64,000 bases of DNA from contig NJPS01000024.1 in NCBI GenBank assembly GCA_002946415.1, positions 1 through 64,000 on the forward strand. Reading direction: 5' to 3'. Numbering within the stretch: position 1 is the stretch's first letter; every line of letters starts with the position of its first letter. Origin of the DNA: Rutstroemia sp. NJR-2017a BVV2 (lineage: Eukaryota; Ascomycota; Leotiomycetes; Helotiales; Rutstroemiaceae). This document shows, piece by piece, positions 23,424-35,297 of this stretch. The notes beneath the pieces are model-generated. The model saw only the letters and a list, made by a program, of their open reading frames with translations. It was not told the origin of the DNA and did no database searches. A program made the position numbers and the translations under genes.

Positions 23424-25812
23424 ATGACCATGTCGCTAGGAGGGGATGTTGGGGTAGACACCGGGTCGTCGCCAAATGGAGATTCATTCGTGCCTTCGTC
23501 TGGGGGAGCCATCGCTTCAAACCATGAGACAACAGACTTGAATGCTAAAGCGGTTCAAGATGTGACAGGTTCGGAGGTGAAGTCTTCAGTTAGCCCAGTG
23601 TTATATGCTCACTGACAAGATGTATCCAGATCGGGATCTCAACATTGCTGAACAGATTGAAACAGAGTATTGCTTCTGCGAAGGTATGGTCCGAACATCC
23701 TTATAGAATTTGTAACTGATCTCATTTGCCCAGGAATTTGCGCTTTTTCTTAAGAAAAGATCTACAATGGAAGAAGAGCATTCAAACGGTCTAAAGAAAC
23801 TCTGCAAGGCAACAGGAGATAGCATTCGCAAGCCGGAACATCGACACGGTTCATTCCTCCAGTCTTATGAGGAGATTATCAATATACATGAGCGAATGGC
23901 TGAAAATGGGGCACAATTTGGTATGTCTTTGCACCAAATGCACGAGGATCTTATCGAAATGGCTTCAAATATCGAAAAGGGAAGAAAGCACTGGAAAAAT
24001 ACCGGGTTAGCAGCAGAACAACGTGCTGCCGATGCGGAAGCTGCTATGAGGAAATCAAAGGCGAAATACGATTCCTTAGCCGACGAGTACGACAGGGCTC
24101 GGACGGGAGACCGGCAACCCGGCAAGATATTTGGGCTTAAGGGTCCAAAATCGGCAGCGCAGCATGAAGAAGACCTCCTTCGCAAGGTACAAGCAGCTGA
24201 TGCAGACTATGCGTCCAAGGTTCAGATTGCTCAAAGCCAGCGTAGCGAGCTGTGGTCGAAATTGAGGCCGGAGGCAGTTAGGGCTTTGGAGGATCTCATA
24301 CAGGAATGCGATTCGGCATTAACTTTGCAGATGCAAAAGTTCGGTAAGTGAATAGATGTTTGATAAGGCTGTCCTACTAACTTTCACTGCAGCATCATTC
24401 AACGAGAAGCTTTTACTGAGCAATGGCTTGAACATAAGTCCGATTCGGACAAAGGAACAAGGGTCCTCTAACCGCAGCCTTCGTGAAGCAGTTAATTCGA
24501 TTGACAATGAGAAAGATCTAAGCAACTTCATCAGCAGTTTCGCTGGTAAAGTACCGCCCAAAGCCACTGAGATCAGATACCAACGCAACCCGGTGAGTAC
24601 TTCAAATACACAATGATAGAGAAATCATACAATTGTGGCTAAACTGTCATATAGGTTCTTGGAACTTCGCAGCAGGTTGCTCAACACCAATCAGACCTAT
24701 CTAGCACAGCTCCCACACGACAGGGGCCAGCTCCAGTAAGCATACCGCCACAGTCATCCCACCAAGCCCACATGAGCCAGCCCTTCAATCAAATTGCCCC
24801 GCAATCTAATTCCCAGCATGAACGAAGCTTGAGTCACGGGCCCTCTCTTTCACAACATGTGGGGCCACCGCTCGTACACGAGGGACCAGTTGCCAATAAT
24901 AGTGCGGATCTTAGCACATGGTCACCCCGTACGGACGGACCTCCTCAGATTTCCACGTTACCATTTCAACCACAATCCCAGAGCGAAGCACCAGCGCAGC
25001 AGACACCAACCAGTTCATCTGGTCTTTATTCGCCCTCTTCCCATTTGCAATCTTCTGTTCCAAGTGCTGGACCAGCTGTTGCTACACATCTGGCCCCGCT
25101 CAAACCCGTGTTTGGCCTTAGCCTGGATGATTTGTTTGAAAGAGATGGGTCTGCGGTTCCTATGATTGTTTATCAATGCATTCAGGCTGTTGATCTTTTC
25201 GGTCTTGAAGTGGAAGGGATATACCGGTTATCTGGCACCGCGTCCCATATTACAAAGATCAAAGCCATGTTCGATAACGGCAAGCTTCGACCTTACCCCT
25301 GTTGCTTGCCTGCGTGCTAACATAATTTTCAGATGCTTCGAAGGTGGATTTTCGAAATCCAGAAAGTTTTTTTCAAGATGTTAATAGTGTCGCTGGGTTG
25401 CTAAAGCAATTTTTCCGCGAGTTGCCTAACCCTCTATTAACTGTTGAGCAATATCCTGCATTCATAGAAGCTGCAAGTTCGTATATCTTTTTGTCTGAGC
25501 ACTTTGCGTTTTGCTGATATTCATATACACATAGAGCAAGAAGACGAGATAGTCCGTCGCGACTCTCTTCATGCCATCATTAACGGCTTACCTGACCCTA
25601 ATTATGCTACTCTCCGCGCCCTTACGTTACATCTAAATCGCGTACAAGAACACTCGGCTTCGAACCGGATGAATGCCAGCAATCTAGCAATTGTCTTTGG
25701 ACCTACTCTTATGGGTGCAAACACCGGACCGAATATTCAGGACGCCGGTTGGCAGGTTCGGGTCATCGACACAATCTTGAACAATACATACCAGATATTT
25801 GACGATGATTGA
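23424..25812 (+). CDS. RGD1: F-BAR / RhoGAP protein, Rgd1-like
   Basis: Seven exons give 687 residues: 23424-23576, 23630-23683, 23734-24343, 24393-24592, 24655-25279, 25333-25476, 25535-25812. An F-BAR domain (~55-270) opens with [13 protein letters not shown] and [17 protein letters not shown] Ser/Pro/Gln-rich linker follows, then a RhoGAP domain (~490-685) with the arginine-finger motif GIYRLSG (Arg ~530), the [20 protein letters not shown] helix and [11 protein letters not shown]. Yeast Rgd1 (666 aa) has the same order and stimulates Rho3/Rho4 GTP hydrolysis at sites of polarised growth. Intron 5 must use a GC donor (GCAAGC at 25280) to keep FDN-DASKVDF in frame. The first ATG was chosen; a second lies six bases on. 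Confidence 0.92.
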
Positions 25813-26355
25813 AGGAGCATTAATGCCGAATGCGGTGGTTACTTTGTGGTGTTACTACTTCTTCTAACATCTCTAACACCGGTGACCAGCCAGTGATTAA
25901 GAACAATGGAAGCAATGATATCATACACCGGTGAGAATCAGTGTTATCACCACATCCTCCTCTTTCGATAAGCCTACGCCTATTGCTCGACCTGTTAAAG
26001 CCCACTGCATATGACAGACTGCTCTGAAAGTGAGGTTAGCTTACCATGAAATAGTGTTCTGTCCGACCTCAGCCCTCTGGGATGTGAGCAGCCGATCCTT
26101 GTCACGGCGGATTGCAGTGTACCTTTTCACAATGTGACATGCTAGGTGACTTCAATGGAAGAATCTTGTTCCTAGTCATGGCCGGTCAACTTAGTGGACT
26201 ATTTGGATGTGGATTTTGCATTAGATATCATAGTTTAGTTAAAGCTATTTACGCTGTTTACGCATTGCGTAACTACATACGCCGAGAATGATGTTCAATT
26301 CTATCCATTTCCAACCGATCAAGTATCTATGACAAATTCACAATAACATGAACAA
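25813..26355. other. Convergent 3' intergenic region
   Basis: About 540 bp between the stops of the RGD1-like and MED12 genes, holding both 3' ends. No additional gene seen. Confidence 0.5.
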
Positions 26356-29300
26356 CTAATCAATCGCTCTGCGACTTGCAAAGAGGGTCAGACTGAGGCT
26401 AGTATCGTTTTCACCCATGTTAGGGGTTGGTTCGCCTAACATCTCCCAGCGTTTAAGAATGAAGGGAATGAGCTGCGGAGTCCCTTCCGGACTAAATTCC
26501 AAATTCGGTAATGAGCTATGCTTTCCTGTGCCTGCAACTCTGTCACCGTGACTTATATATAACCAGTCGGAGGAGTTTGCCATAATACTAAAAATATAGC
26601 TGGTCTTTGAGCTTGATGCAACATCGCGCAGGCTACGGATGCACTGCTGTCTTGTGTCTTCTGGAAGAACATCCACCAGATGCAAGGCGAGATCATAGCA
26701 TTTCTGTAGTGGTGATTCTAGATGGTACTCCACGTTTGTTTCGAGGATATGCATCTCTAGGTAGATAGCCGTTAGGACAAGTAGAATCCTTCCCCGATGC
26801 TCATGGCCCAGCTTTGACTGTTCAAGCGCAGCGGTTTGCGATCCCGTAAATGATAATAAAATGGGAAGCCATTTGCTAACGAACATAGCCTTTAGTGGAG
26901 TGTTATGCGCATTTGCAACGAATTGCCAAGCGCCATTCAATATGGCGATAAGGTCCGGGAAAAAGTTATGTAAATACTGAATTGACACTGGCCCCTTTCG
27001 TGAAATCGTGCTGATTGTCAAGTCAAGTATAAGCAACAGACTTTCCGCTCTTGCTAATTGGTCGTCTTTTTGCAAAATGTCATTAAAGTTCGATGCTCTG
27101 ATGGAATGGAACATCGTAAGCAGCTGGTTTTCTGTTCCACGTCGAAGATGTTGAATGACTGAGAGATCCAAGGATGGTATAATACAAGTCCAGGTTGTAT
27201 CCCCAGACAGGATGACGGAATCAATTGCACGGTTTAGATCATCGAACTGAATTGTAGAGTGTAGCCTTTGGGAATTGATCTTGACATGGTCGCCAGAGCC
27301 GAATGCGGATGTTACTTTCAATTGACAAAAAGGCAGAGTAAGATCATTCGCTAATCTTAATGTAGCTTCGAGCGGTAGCTCGGGAATTTCGTTCGGCCAT
27401 GCAGGATCGAGAAGCTTATTGATCACCGCATTTAATAGCTTCGAGGCCTTATCATTGTCGCCATATAATACAGGAAACACCAAGGTCCTGGTGGTCGAAT
27501 CGACGCTAGACAACACCAAAGTCTGTAACAGCTCATGCATTACTGCACCAGTCAATAGATCCGAGGTTGTGGACGCAAGAAATGACAGTTCCTCGTCAAC
27601 TGAATGTGAGCACGCTTCGAAAGCATGGCGAACGATTGACAATGTCAGTATTTGACTATCCGCCAACATGTGCTCTTGGAAGAGTCGAGTACGATATGTC
27701 TCATCTCTTGTCAGCAGACCTGGCAGAACAAGTGGCCTTACTACTATTGCAAGGAGTTCCATAGCTAGACGTCCCACAATCTTCCGTTCTAGCGCCACCT
27801 CGTGTTGGACGAGCCTCAGGCAGATCTTGGAAAGATCTGTAATTGATAGGCACCCAATCCCAAGTAAGGGACCGCAAATCTGAAGCATGCTTGGTCGGAC
27901 TGCTAGGTTCAGAATTCTTGACAGCCATAAGGTCATTAGAGAGTCAAAGGACTGGGCATTGAAGTCTCTTAATCCTGATAACAGCTGCACGCACTTTCTT
28001 TGCTGCTCCAATGACTTTTCCCATGAGCTAGACCAGTGTTCAATGACCTTGTGGAAAAGTCGTTCCATGGTACCTTGATCCATGCTTGTTCCATTTGCCA
28101 ATACTTTCTCAATCTCATCTATGAAGTCTGCTTCGCCGTTTTGTAAGACACCAGCCATGTGATCCGAAACAGGTGAGCAGGCATCAGCGGTATGCTTCTT
28201 ATCGCTGAGTGACAGCTGGCGACTAAGTTGCGAGGAGATGACTTGGTGATCTGGAATTCTTGTTGAAAGGTCCACCAGGGAAACCAAAAAACCTCGTGCA
28301 ATGGTATCTTGATCGTCTGCTAAGGACTGCATGCGACTAACAAGAGTATCGAAAAGCTCCTTGAGAGCACCGATAGCAGCAAAACTTGTGATGTGCAAAT
28401 TCAACGTATCGGCACATGAAGAAAGCATTTGACTATCATGGGAACCTGCGACATATTTGATAACGTCAGCGAGCATGGCGAAGTCATCTATGGTCTCAAG
28501 ACATTCGCGGACGAAGCTAAACTCAATTGCAGTAAAAGAGAAAGATTTTCGAACCATAGAAGGTGCAGGCCAGCTATCCAAGGAAGAATGCGTAAGCTGG
28601 ATACGGCGAGCGGAATGATCGCGAAGCCAACAGCCTACTTCTGATTTCCCGGCGCGGGTCAAGCCGGTGAGGAGGCTCCCAACGTATTCGAACTCACCCC
28701 GAGTTTGAAGAGATCCGTCATGTGGTGCGGGTAGGTCTTCAGATATGCTACTCTTCATAATCTCGATGCATTTCGCAATTTGTTCTTCTTCTCTGTCCAG
28801 TGCATACCCAGCACGAAGAAGTAGAGTTTTCCGCAACGCGATCATCCCTTCACTCAAATCATGAATTGGGATTTCTGCAAGAAGTCTAGTTGCACAAGGG
28901 CCAGTGGGAGCAAGGTCAGTTGGGGCTTGTATTCCACCTCGACCGATCAACCACTGGAAGTATGTCGAAACACAAAAGTCTTTCGAGCGAGCTAGTTCGC
29001 ATATGAGGTGATAAAATGCTGGCTTGTTACGTCCAACCTCGCAGGAACTAGCATCTATGAACGACAGTACAGCTGCAGTGACATCAATGCCTAGATGACT
29101 CCATGATCTTAAGAGACGAGCACCTATGAATACTTTTGCCCTGCCTGGCCGATAACTGGAGGTAGACCAATCCAACGCAGCGTTCAAAAGAACGGTTTTG
29201 TCGTTATCTAGCTGCCAGCAAACGTTGACAATGTCGTTGGTCCATGTGGTGGATAGAACTTTATCCAATGCCCGGAACAGGCGTTGCTGGGAGAAGTGTC

Positions 29301-31080
29301 GGGATTTGCTACTCAAAGTAGTCAGTCGCAGGTTGCGACGATCAAGCTCTTGCCAGACAGCACAGAGATGAGAATCATCGGGACAGGTAAGGCTAAGACG
29401 TAAAGTCTCTCCGTACTTCGACCAAGTCTCAGGCGACAAGAAATTATCTGGGCCTGATAACAACAAGTCTTTAAGAAGCAAACGTAGTCGATCAACTAAT
29501 GGTCCTAAAATATCGCGATCTGGATGCTCTGTGGCCTACGAAGAAGAGTCAGGAAAGTAATGAATGGACGATCTCATGAAGCTCATGCCCTTACCTCAGA
29601 GAAACGAGTAAGCAGCGCGGCTGCTAAGCGACGTCCAAACCTGCGATATCTTAAGATGTCTTTCCAGTACACTTGTGCAATCAGAAGCCACATGGGTAGC
29701 TTGGACTGCGAAGTCGACTCGAGGGAAGACAAAATCCAATCCATGTAATGCTCTCGGTCTAAGAGGCATTCCTCATGCAAGTGCGCGGCCAACCGAATCC
29801 TATATATTCGTAAACGAATGTCTCAATTGGTCAAGCTTTCGGAGTTACTCACGCATAGTTGATTCTGCGGCGGAAGTCCTTTTCCCCACATGAACCGATG
29901 ATTCCTTCTAGTACCTGTTCAACGCAAACCGTGAAGTCTCGAACCCATTTAGTCTCGCCCCCCATGGCAAATGCACCACTTGCCCCTTTCCTTCGAAATG
30001 ATCTCAACTCATTCGCACCTACGCACTTAGCTAGCCACACAGCTCTTTCGATAGGTATATTCTTGCTTAGTGAATGTTCAAGGAGGACTTTACCGCGAAT
30101 TCCATGGGGAATGGAGCGGCTGAGACGTCGCAGTGATATCGTTGGATTAGCTAGATCCTTCAACCAAATTTCTCTTTTGGTGTCCGTTACTGTTACTCGC
30201 GGTGGTGGCTTGAAGGTTGAATTTGCAGTGATGTTCCCATGCGCCCTTCTTTGCGCAAGAACACTTGTGAATAGCGAAGACAATGTTTGTAAGCCACTCT
30301 TGTGTTTTAAAGATGGATATATAGATGTTTTCGCTGTGCCCGTCTCATTCTGGGTCATTTGTGTCTTGTCGAAGAACCCTTGGCGAATGACAGATTCCGA
30401 AAATTGATCTTCTGGATGGTTGCCGTGCCACGGAAAGAAATCAGCATGACCTGCGGCAAGGTGTTAGCATTGCTATGGTTGACGATCAACGAGGGATCAC
30501 CCATTGACATACCATTTGGAGCATAAGAAGGTGCAGCAGCCGGAACCTCTAAAACATATGGCTTTGGCCGAACATCTTTCCTGTTAGGGTTCGTTTGTGA
30601 TGTATTGAATTTCTCGACAGGTGGCGGAGCGTGCCGACCGGGTCGAACAGGGAGCGGCATCAATTTTGTTGAAGTATGGCTATGCGTTTGTTCAGGCAAT
30701 ATACCAATGTTGGACGGTCTAATTTTTTGCACATCAGAATGGAGCTGAGGCCGTCCGCGCACAGGAAGAGGTGGTCTGCTAGAGAGCAGACTCGATGATC
30801 CCCCACCATGAATTTCTGTTTGACCGGAGCCATTTGGATCGTTCGAAAGTTCTTGCTTGAGGCGCGACCCACCCGTTCTCGATGATGATCCATAACGCGC
30901 AGATGCGAAATCGGGCACATCGACGGTTAGATCTATGGTGTTTTCATTGTGCCTCCGACTGGTAGAGGTGGAAGATAGACTTCGATGAGGCGACGGCCTC
31001 CCAATGGAAGCAGTATTCAGTGGCCTCTGTGATTGCGATTGTCGTTGGGCCTGCGACCCGACGAGGGGTTTTGTGGTCAT
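26356..31080 (-). CDS. MED12: Mediator complex subunit 12 (Srb8)
   Basis: Four exons give 1516 residues: 31080-30513, 30450-29853, 29799-29595, 29535-26356. The N-terminal ~190 residues are disordered and Ser/Pro/Arg-rich. The Med12 signature IWLKDLANPTISLRRLSRSI, followed by PHGIRGKVLLEH and ERAVWLAKCVGANELRSFRR, lies in exon 2. Exon 3 adds LHEECLLDREHYMDWILSSL, and the long last exon is the alpha-helical bulk. MED12 belongs to the CDK8 kinase module (with CDK8, cyclin C and MED13), which reversibly binds Mediator and modulates RNA polymerase II transcription in the nucleus. Length fits fungal Srb8 (~1400-1600). It is divergent with the Asterix-like gene across ~960 bp. Confidence 0.93.
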
Positions 31081-31620
31081 GATTGCGCCATGCCGTGGTG
31101 GACTAATGCGACTCTAACATGTTATATGATGGCGAAGTGTACGGGTTGTCGGGTAATGAACAGTCAGTCGCAAGAGCAGGTTACTTCGTGTAATTGACGG
31201 AAACAGGCGCAACTCGAGAAAATTCGTATTTTGATATTCGCAAAGCCAAGCCAATAATGGATGAGGTGGTTTGATGATGCGGCGTCGGGTTTACGATTTA
31301 GAACGAGCTTCCTAAAGGTAAGGATAGCGAAGAGCGAAGATACGGACGTATAGATGGATTTTGTGATGACTCCTGGGCCTTTGCTTTAGCTGGATCGGAT
31401 GTGCAAATGGAGGTTATTGTATGATGGCTAATGCTCACTTTATCAAGAGATTGATGAAGCGAGGTGAGATGAGATAGAGTGGTAGTGAGGTGAGGTGTCT
31501 GAGGTCTGGCCTGGCGAGCCTGGCTTGTGTGGATAATGAAGGGCGTGGTGGGAGATCGGCGCAGCGGGCATACTGTAGCGGCATGGACTACGGAAGTAAT
31601 ATTATTGCGGGAGAAGGCCA

Positions 31621-31645
31621 GAGGCTCAGAGGCTCAGAGGCTCAG
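31621..31645. repeat. GAGGCTCA x3 tandem repeat
   Basis: Three perfect head-to-tail copies of the 8-mer GAGGCTCA. A second, unrelated 8-mer array follows within 60 bp. Confidence 0.9.
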
Positions 31646-31703
31646 CGACTAACAAACCCAGAAATTAGCACAAACCACCTCTGTACCCAATGGAGACTGG
31701 GAA

Positions 31704-31735
31704 GGCTGGAAGGCTGGAAGGCTGGAAGGCTGGAA
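31704..31735. repeat. GGCTGGAA x4 tandem repeat
   Basis: Four perfect copies of the 8-mer GGCTGGAA, followed by a degenerate fifth (GGCGTGGAA). Confidence 0.9.
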
Positions 31736-32043
31736 GGCGTGGAAGGCTATCCCGGAATATTACCTCGACTTGCTCGACTGTCTAGCCTGCCACCCTGCCA
31801 CCCTGCCTCGCCTGCCCAGGTCAAAAGTACGTGCCAATCGGAAATATACCCATCTTGGGTGGGTACAGGCTTCACTACCTTTCTGCCCTTTCCCTCCAGC
31901 AGAACAAGTGCTTTAACTTACGACACTCTCATCGCAATTTCTAATTAACCACTTTTCAGTACTCACGAAGATCAAGGACTTCTAAACATATAGACGTAAG
32001 GTTACTCGTCAAGGACCTACACATCAATCTTCCCCATCAAGCC

Positions 32044-32637
32044 ATGTCGGCCAAGAAGGATATGCGACGGGCTGATCTGAGTACGTACGACCTGTTGCTG
32101 CAATGATATCCACTACAATTGTAGAATGTTCTAACCAATACGTCGACTCCTCATCCAGTTATTCCATATCAATCACCAGTTGCGAAAGAATCTGCCAGCG
32201 ACTTTAGCAGCACCTTAGGTAGTACTTTGCCAATGGCTGCGATGTTCACGCGCAACAAGCTCATCGGATGGTTCGTTTGACCCACGGATACCTTCTTCAT
32301 CCATTCAAGCTTATGCAAGGCAATCCTGGATGTTAGGAGAAGTTGCTGATGAAAAGCAGGGCGTCGGTAGTGTTTGCAATTCAAAATTGGCTGGGTGAAT
32401 CTTCTGAGGCGAAGAAGACTTCCTCTCAACCAGCTTATTTCTCCGTTGGAATGTCAGGTAAGGACCATTACCCTTTTAAGATGTGAGGACCACGCTAACA
32501 TACATGCGATTCATAGCTATGGCCCTCCTTATCGTAAGTCGAATAACACCACATGTTGGAAGACCATCTGCTCATCTTGTTACCTCCAGACCTACCTACC
32601 AATGTTCCTTCCTCCCCCTGCCACACCTGCGCGATAG
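32044..32637 (+). CDS. Asterix-like (UPF0139 / PAT complex) small membrane protein
   Basis: Five short exons give 103 residues: 32044-32080, 32159-32270, 32360-32457, 32517-32533 (17 nt), 32590-32637. The protein runs MSAKKDMRRADLIIPYQSP, then SDFSSTLGSTLPMAAMFTRN, WASVVFAIQNWLGESSEAKK, PAYFSVGMSAMALLITYLPM, and a Pro-rich FLPPPATPAR tail. Three hydrophobic segments and the S/T-P-A-Y-F signature match the UPF0139 family, whose animal member Asterix works with CCDC47 in the ER as an intramembrane chaperone for multipass proteins. Length matches the family (~100-115 aa). All phases agree. Acceptor choice for exon 3 (AAAAGCAG before 32360) was set by the family's W-x-(S/V)-V-x-F join. Confidence 0.85.
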
Positions 32638-33923
32638 GCATTATATTGAGACATGGCGACTGCGGACGATTTCGGCTTATCCCTAGAATGATTACTATGC
32701 AGAGCGGTTACTGGAAGAAGCAGGGACGAGATAGATGCGGAAGAAAGTAATGATCATGCTGTGGCGCGGAAGTAAGACGTGCGATCTGATATTCTCTGCA
32801 TTATTATTATTAAATATCAGAATTGATGCCACTGCACTATGTCATCCCATCGACTACCTTAGGATTTATAGAAGCTACTGGGTGATGCTTTGGTAATGTA
32901 GGATCTTAGGAAATATGGCCGAGCACATTGATAACGGAGTGAACAAGAAATGGAGAGATAACTAATAGTTCCACGGGTTTATGTTTTGCGCGACACTCTG
33001 TATCGTACTCAGACTTGAAATGAAAGTGGACAGTGGGCATGGTGGATTGATGTCGTTGTTCTTCTTCAGTGAACGAAGCTGCAAGCTGCCTTGATGCTGG
33101 CCAGGTGTGTTGGGTTGAATGGCGAGGGTGACGGCGAGGGTGACGGCGAGGTGACGGCGATGCATGTGGTGATAGCCTTCTCTGCTGGCTAGTGTAGTAA
33201 GCGGCGGCAGCTTGCTTCGCTCTGCAAGTTGCTCTGTCCCTGGAGGGCCTTCCCTCCTTTCGTGCTAGGGGGGTAATTATTGAGGTTTGTCTGGCAGTTT
33301 GAACGTCTGATGGTGTGAAAAAGTGGAAAATGGCTAAAAGCAAAGTTGCCACTAGGCCGCAATAGGGCTGAATACCCCACCATCCCCTAGCGAGTACCCA
33401 CTTCCCTTCCCTTCCAGTGCCTTCCTCTTCCTACGGTTCCGTATGAAGTATTTATTCTTGCCTTCGAGGCCTTCTTCGCATACTGTACTTCCGTACCGTG
33501 CTCGTGCCACAGACCCAGACGCTATTCTCTATTCTCACTCTTCCACCCACCGCTGTCCCCCTCTCTTGCCACAACCACAACAACTTGCACTTGAATCCTC
33601 AATCCATCCTCAGTCTCCAATCTCCACTCTCACAACAACACAACTCGCAAACAATAAACGACTGTGAACCAGATCGCACTCTACGAAATATCACTCCGCT
33701 CGACCTGCCGAATAAAAGAGTACTATACTAGTTAGTTCCACCCCAAACTTACCCCCGTTGCTTTCTTTTCTCCTCTCTTTCTCATCTCACGAACTCTTTC
33801 ACGTCACTCATAACTTCAGCCCCAAGTGTCAAAGATAGTCGTCACAGCTCACGCACTTACTTACAAATTACTTCTTCCACAATAGAATCCAAGTTTCAAA
33901 GGAACCCAGTTACACTCGAGTTT
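32638..33923. other. Upstream region of eIF1; pyrimidine-rich, with a 12 bp minisatellite
   Basis: A 1.29 kb gap. The right part (33400-33900) is C/T-rich on the plus strand, as seen in 5' regions of highly expressed fungal genes such as translation factors. A reverse-strand frame over 32906-33352 overlaps a tandem repeat and is compositionally biased, so no gene is called. Confidence 0.5.
33121..33160. repeat. GGCGAGGGTGAC tandem repeat
   Basis: Two perfect 12 bp units followed by shortened units (GGCGAGGTGAC, GGCGA), about 40 bp in all, upstream of eIF1. Confidence 0.85.
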
Positions 33924-34893
33924 ATGTCAATCGAAAATCTCAAGACCATCGGTATGCGCTGTCCCGCTTCCTCCCTTTCGCGATCCTGCCTGCTCGCCCA
34001 ACTGTCTCCTATTACCCGACAGTGATGTCTATCTCACTCGCTCGCTCCTTGCGAGCTCTTCGCAATCTGTGCTGTTGATTACTTCACTCTCACAATTACA
34101 TTACTGACAAGACACTCCCACATAGACTCCTTCGCCGAAGCCGATGCCGCCGGAGATCCAAACTCAGACTTAGGCTCAGCGCCGACTACATCGTCGCTGA
34201 CCCCGACTACACCAAACAATGAGTCTGCCAAGTCCCCGAAAACTGCTACTGGTGGGACGCAAATCGAGAACTTGAAAAACTTTGGTAAGCCGAACTTTGA
34301 TGCCTTCTAGCGGAAGGGGGTGAAAGCCTTCTTGTAGCTAGCAATATGCCATTCGACACTAACCACATGTTACACATACAGATCCCTTTGCTGAGGCCGA
34401 CGAGGAACCTGGTGATCAGAAAGCCGGTTACATTCATATCCGTATTCAGCGTAAGTTAGCCCCCCTAGATAATCACTTATCATTATTCCGCGTCATAGTA
34501 ACTGACATACTCCTGTGCAGAGCGTAATGGTCGCAAGACTTTAACAACTGTTCAAGGACTCCCAAAGAAGTTCGATAGAAAGAAGATTCTCAAGGTCATC
34601 AAGAAGAAATTCGGTATGTTCAAAGCCTCGTGTCAACCAAGGTTGGATTTGGATGGCTAATGGAAGATATCGCAGCTTGCAATGGCACCATCGTTGTTGA
34701 TCAAGACATGGGGGAGGTAATTCAACTTCAGGGAGATCAACGCAAAGACGTCCAAGAATTCCTTACCAGCAAGGAATACCTAGAACTTGATCCCAAGACG
34801 ATCAAGGTAATTATCACCGCCCTTCATCTTTCGTTAGTCCATGAATTATGTGAAATTAACTTAAGATCCGCGCTCTAGGTCCATGGTTTCTAG
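33924..34893 (+). CDS. SUI1: Translation initiation factor eIF1 (SUI1), with extra phase-symmetric exon
   Basis: Six exons: 33924-33951, 34126-34284, 34382-34450, 34521-34613, 34676-34806, 34879-34893. The core is unmistakable eIF1: DPFAEADE, YIHIRIQQRNGRKTLTTVQG, LPKKFDRKKILKVIKKKFAC, GEVIQLQGDQRKDVQEFL, ending KVHGF. eIF1 binds the 40S subunit near the P site and enforces AUG selection. The full join gives 164 residues, 50 more than usual. Exon 2 (159 nt, phase 1 at both ends) adds a low-complexity Ser/Thr/Pro stretch ending IENLKNF, a near repeat of the MSIENLKTI start. Joining exon 1 directly to exon 3 gives a canonical 111-residue eIF1. Which form is made cannot be told from DNA. Confidence 0.92.
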
Positions 34894-35297
34894 ATACCCC
34901 GCGTCCAGTCCTATAAGAACCTATCATCAGCCTTGACTGCTCTCACGATCAATTCCCTTCGTGCACAGCTACGTTGATTCTAAAGCTACGATGGAACCGA
35001 AAGTATGGAAGGAAGGCGTTTTGACGACAATGCATTTTGTCGTTGATAATGGAGGAACTGGGTGAATGGACTGGAAAGGCTTCTACAATGCTATCATGGA
35101 AACTCTTATTTCTCTTTTTTATTGCTAATCATGCCAGGCAACTCGTTTGCTAGAAGTCCGTAGGATTCTCCTCAAATAGGTCCATGTGACTCAGTCAGAA
35201 TGCCCAAGCCCTAAGATCCTATCCTTCCTGTGTCCATCTCTGCTCACTAAGATATGAGGAGCACGTGATATGTCTGCACTATTGTGACGTCTCCCGG
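34894..35297. other. Convergent 3' intergenic region
   Basis: About 400 bp between the eIF1 stop and the EOS1 stop; contains both 3' UTRs. No gene seen. Confidence 0.5.

Larger units (their letters stand above)
31081..32043. promoter_or_regulatory. Divergent promoter region with two 8 bp minisatellites
   Basis: This 960 bp spans the start sites of MED12 (left) and the Asterix-like gene (right). It contains short tandem arrays at 31621-31645 and 31704-31735 (separate entries) and repeated CCACCCTGCC at ~31789. An open frame over 31490-31948 is built from these repeats and is not accepted as a gene. Confidence 0.5.

Noticed and set aside
31490..31948. 152-codon forward frame in the MED12 divergent promoter
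   Set aside because: Much of its length is encoded by the 8 bp minisatellites (RLEGWKAGRLEG pattern); no start context or homology.
32906..33352. 148-codon reverse frame upstream of eIF1
   Set aside because: Composition is Arg/His/Ser/Pro-biased and it overlaps a 12 bp tandem repeat; no domain, no splice support, and it lies in the eIF1 upstream region.
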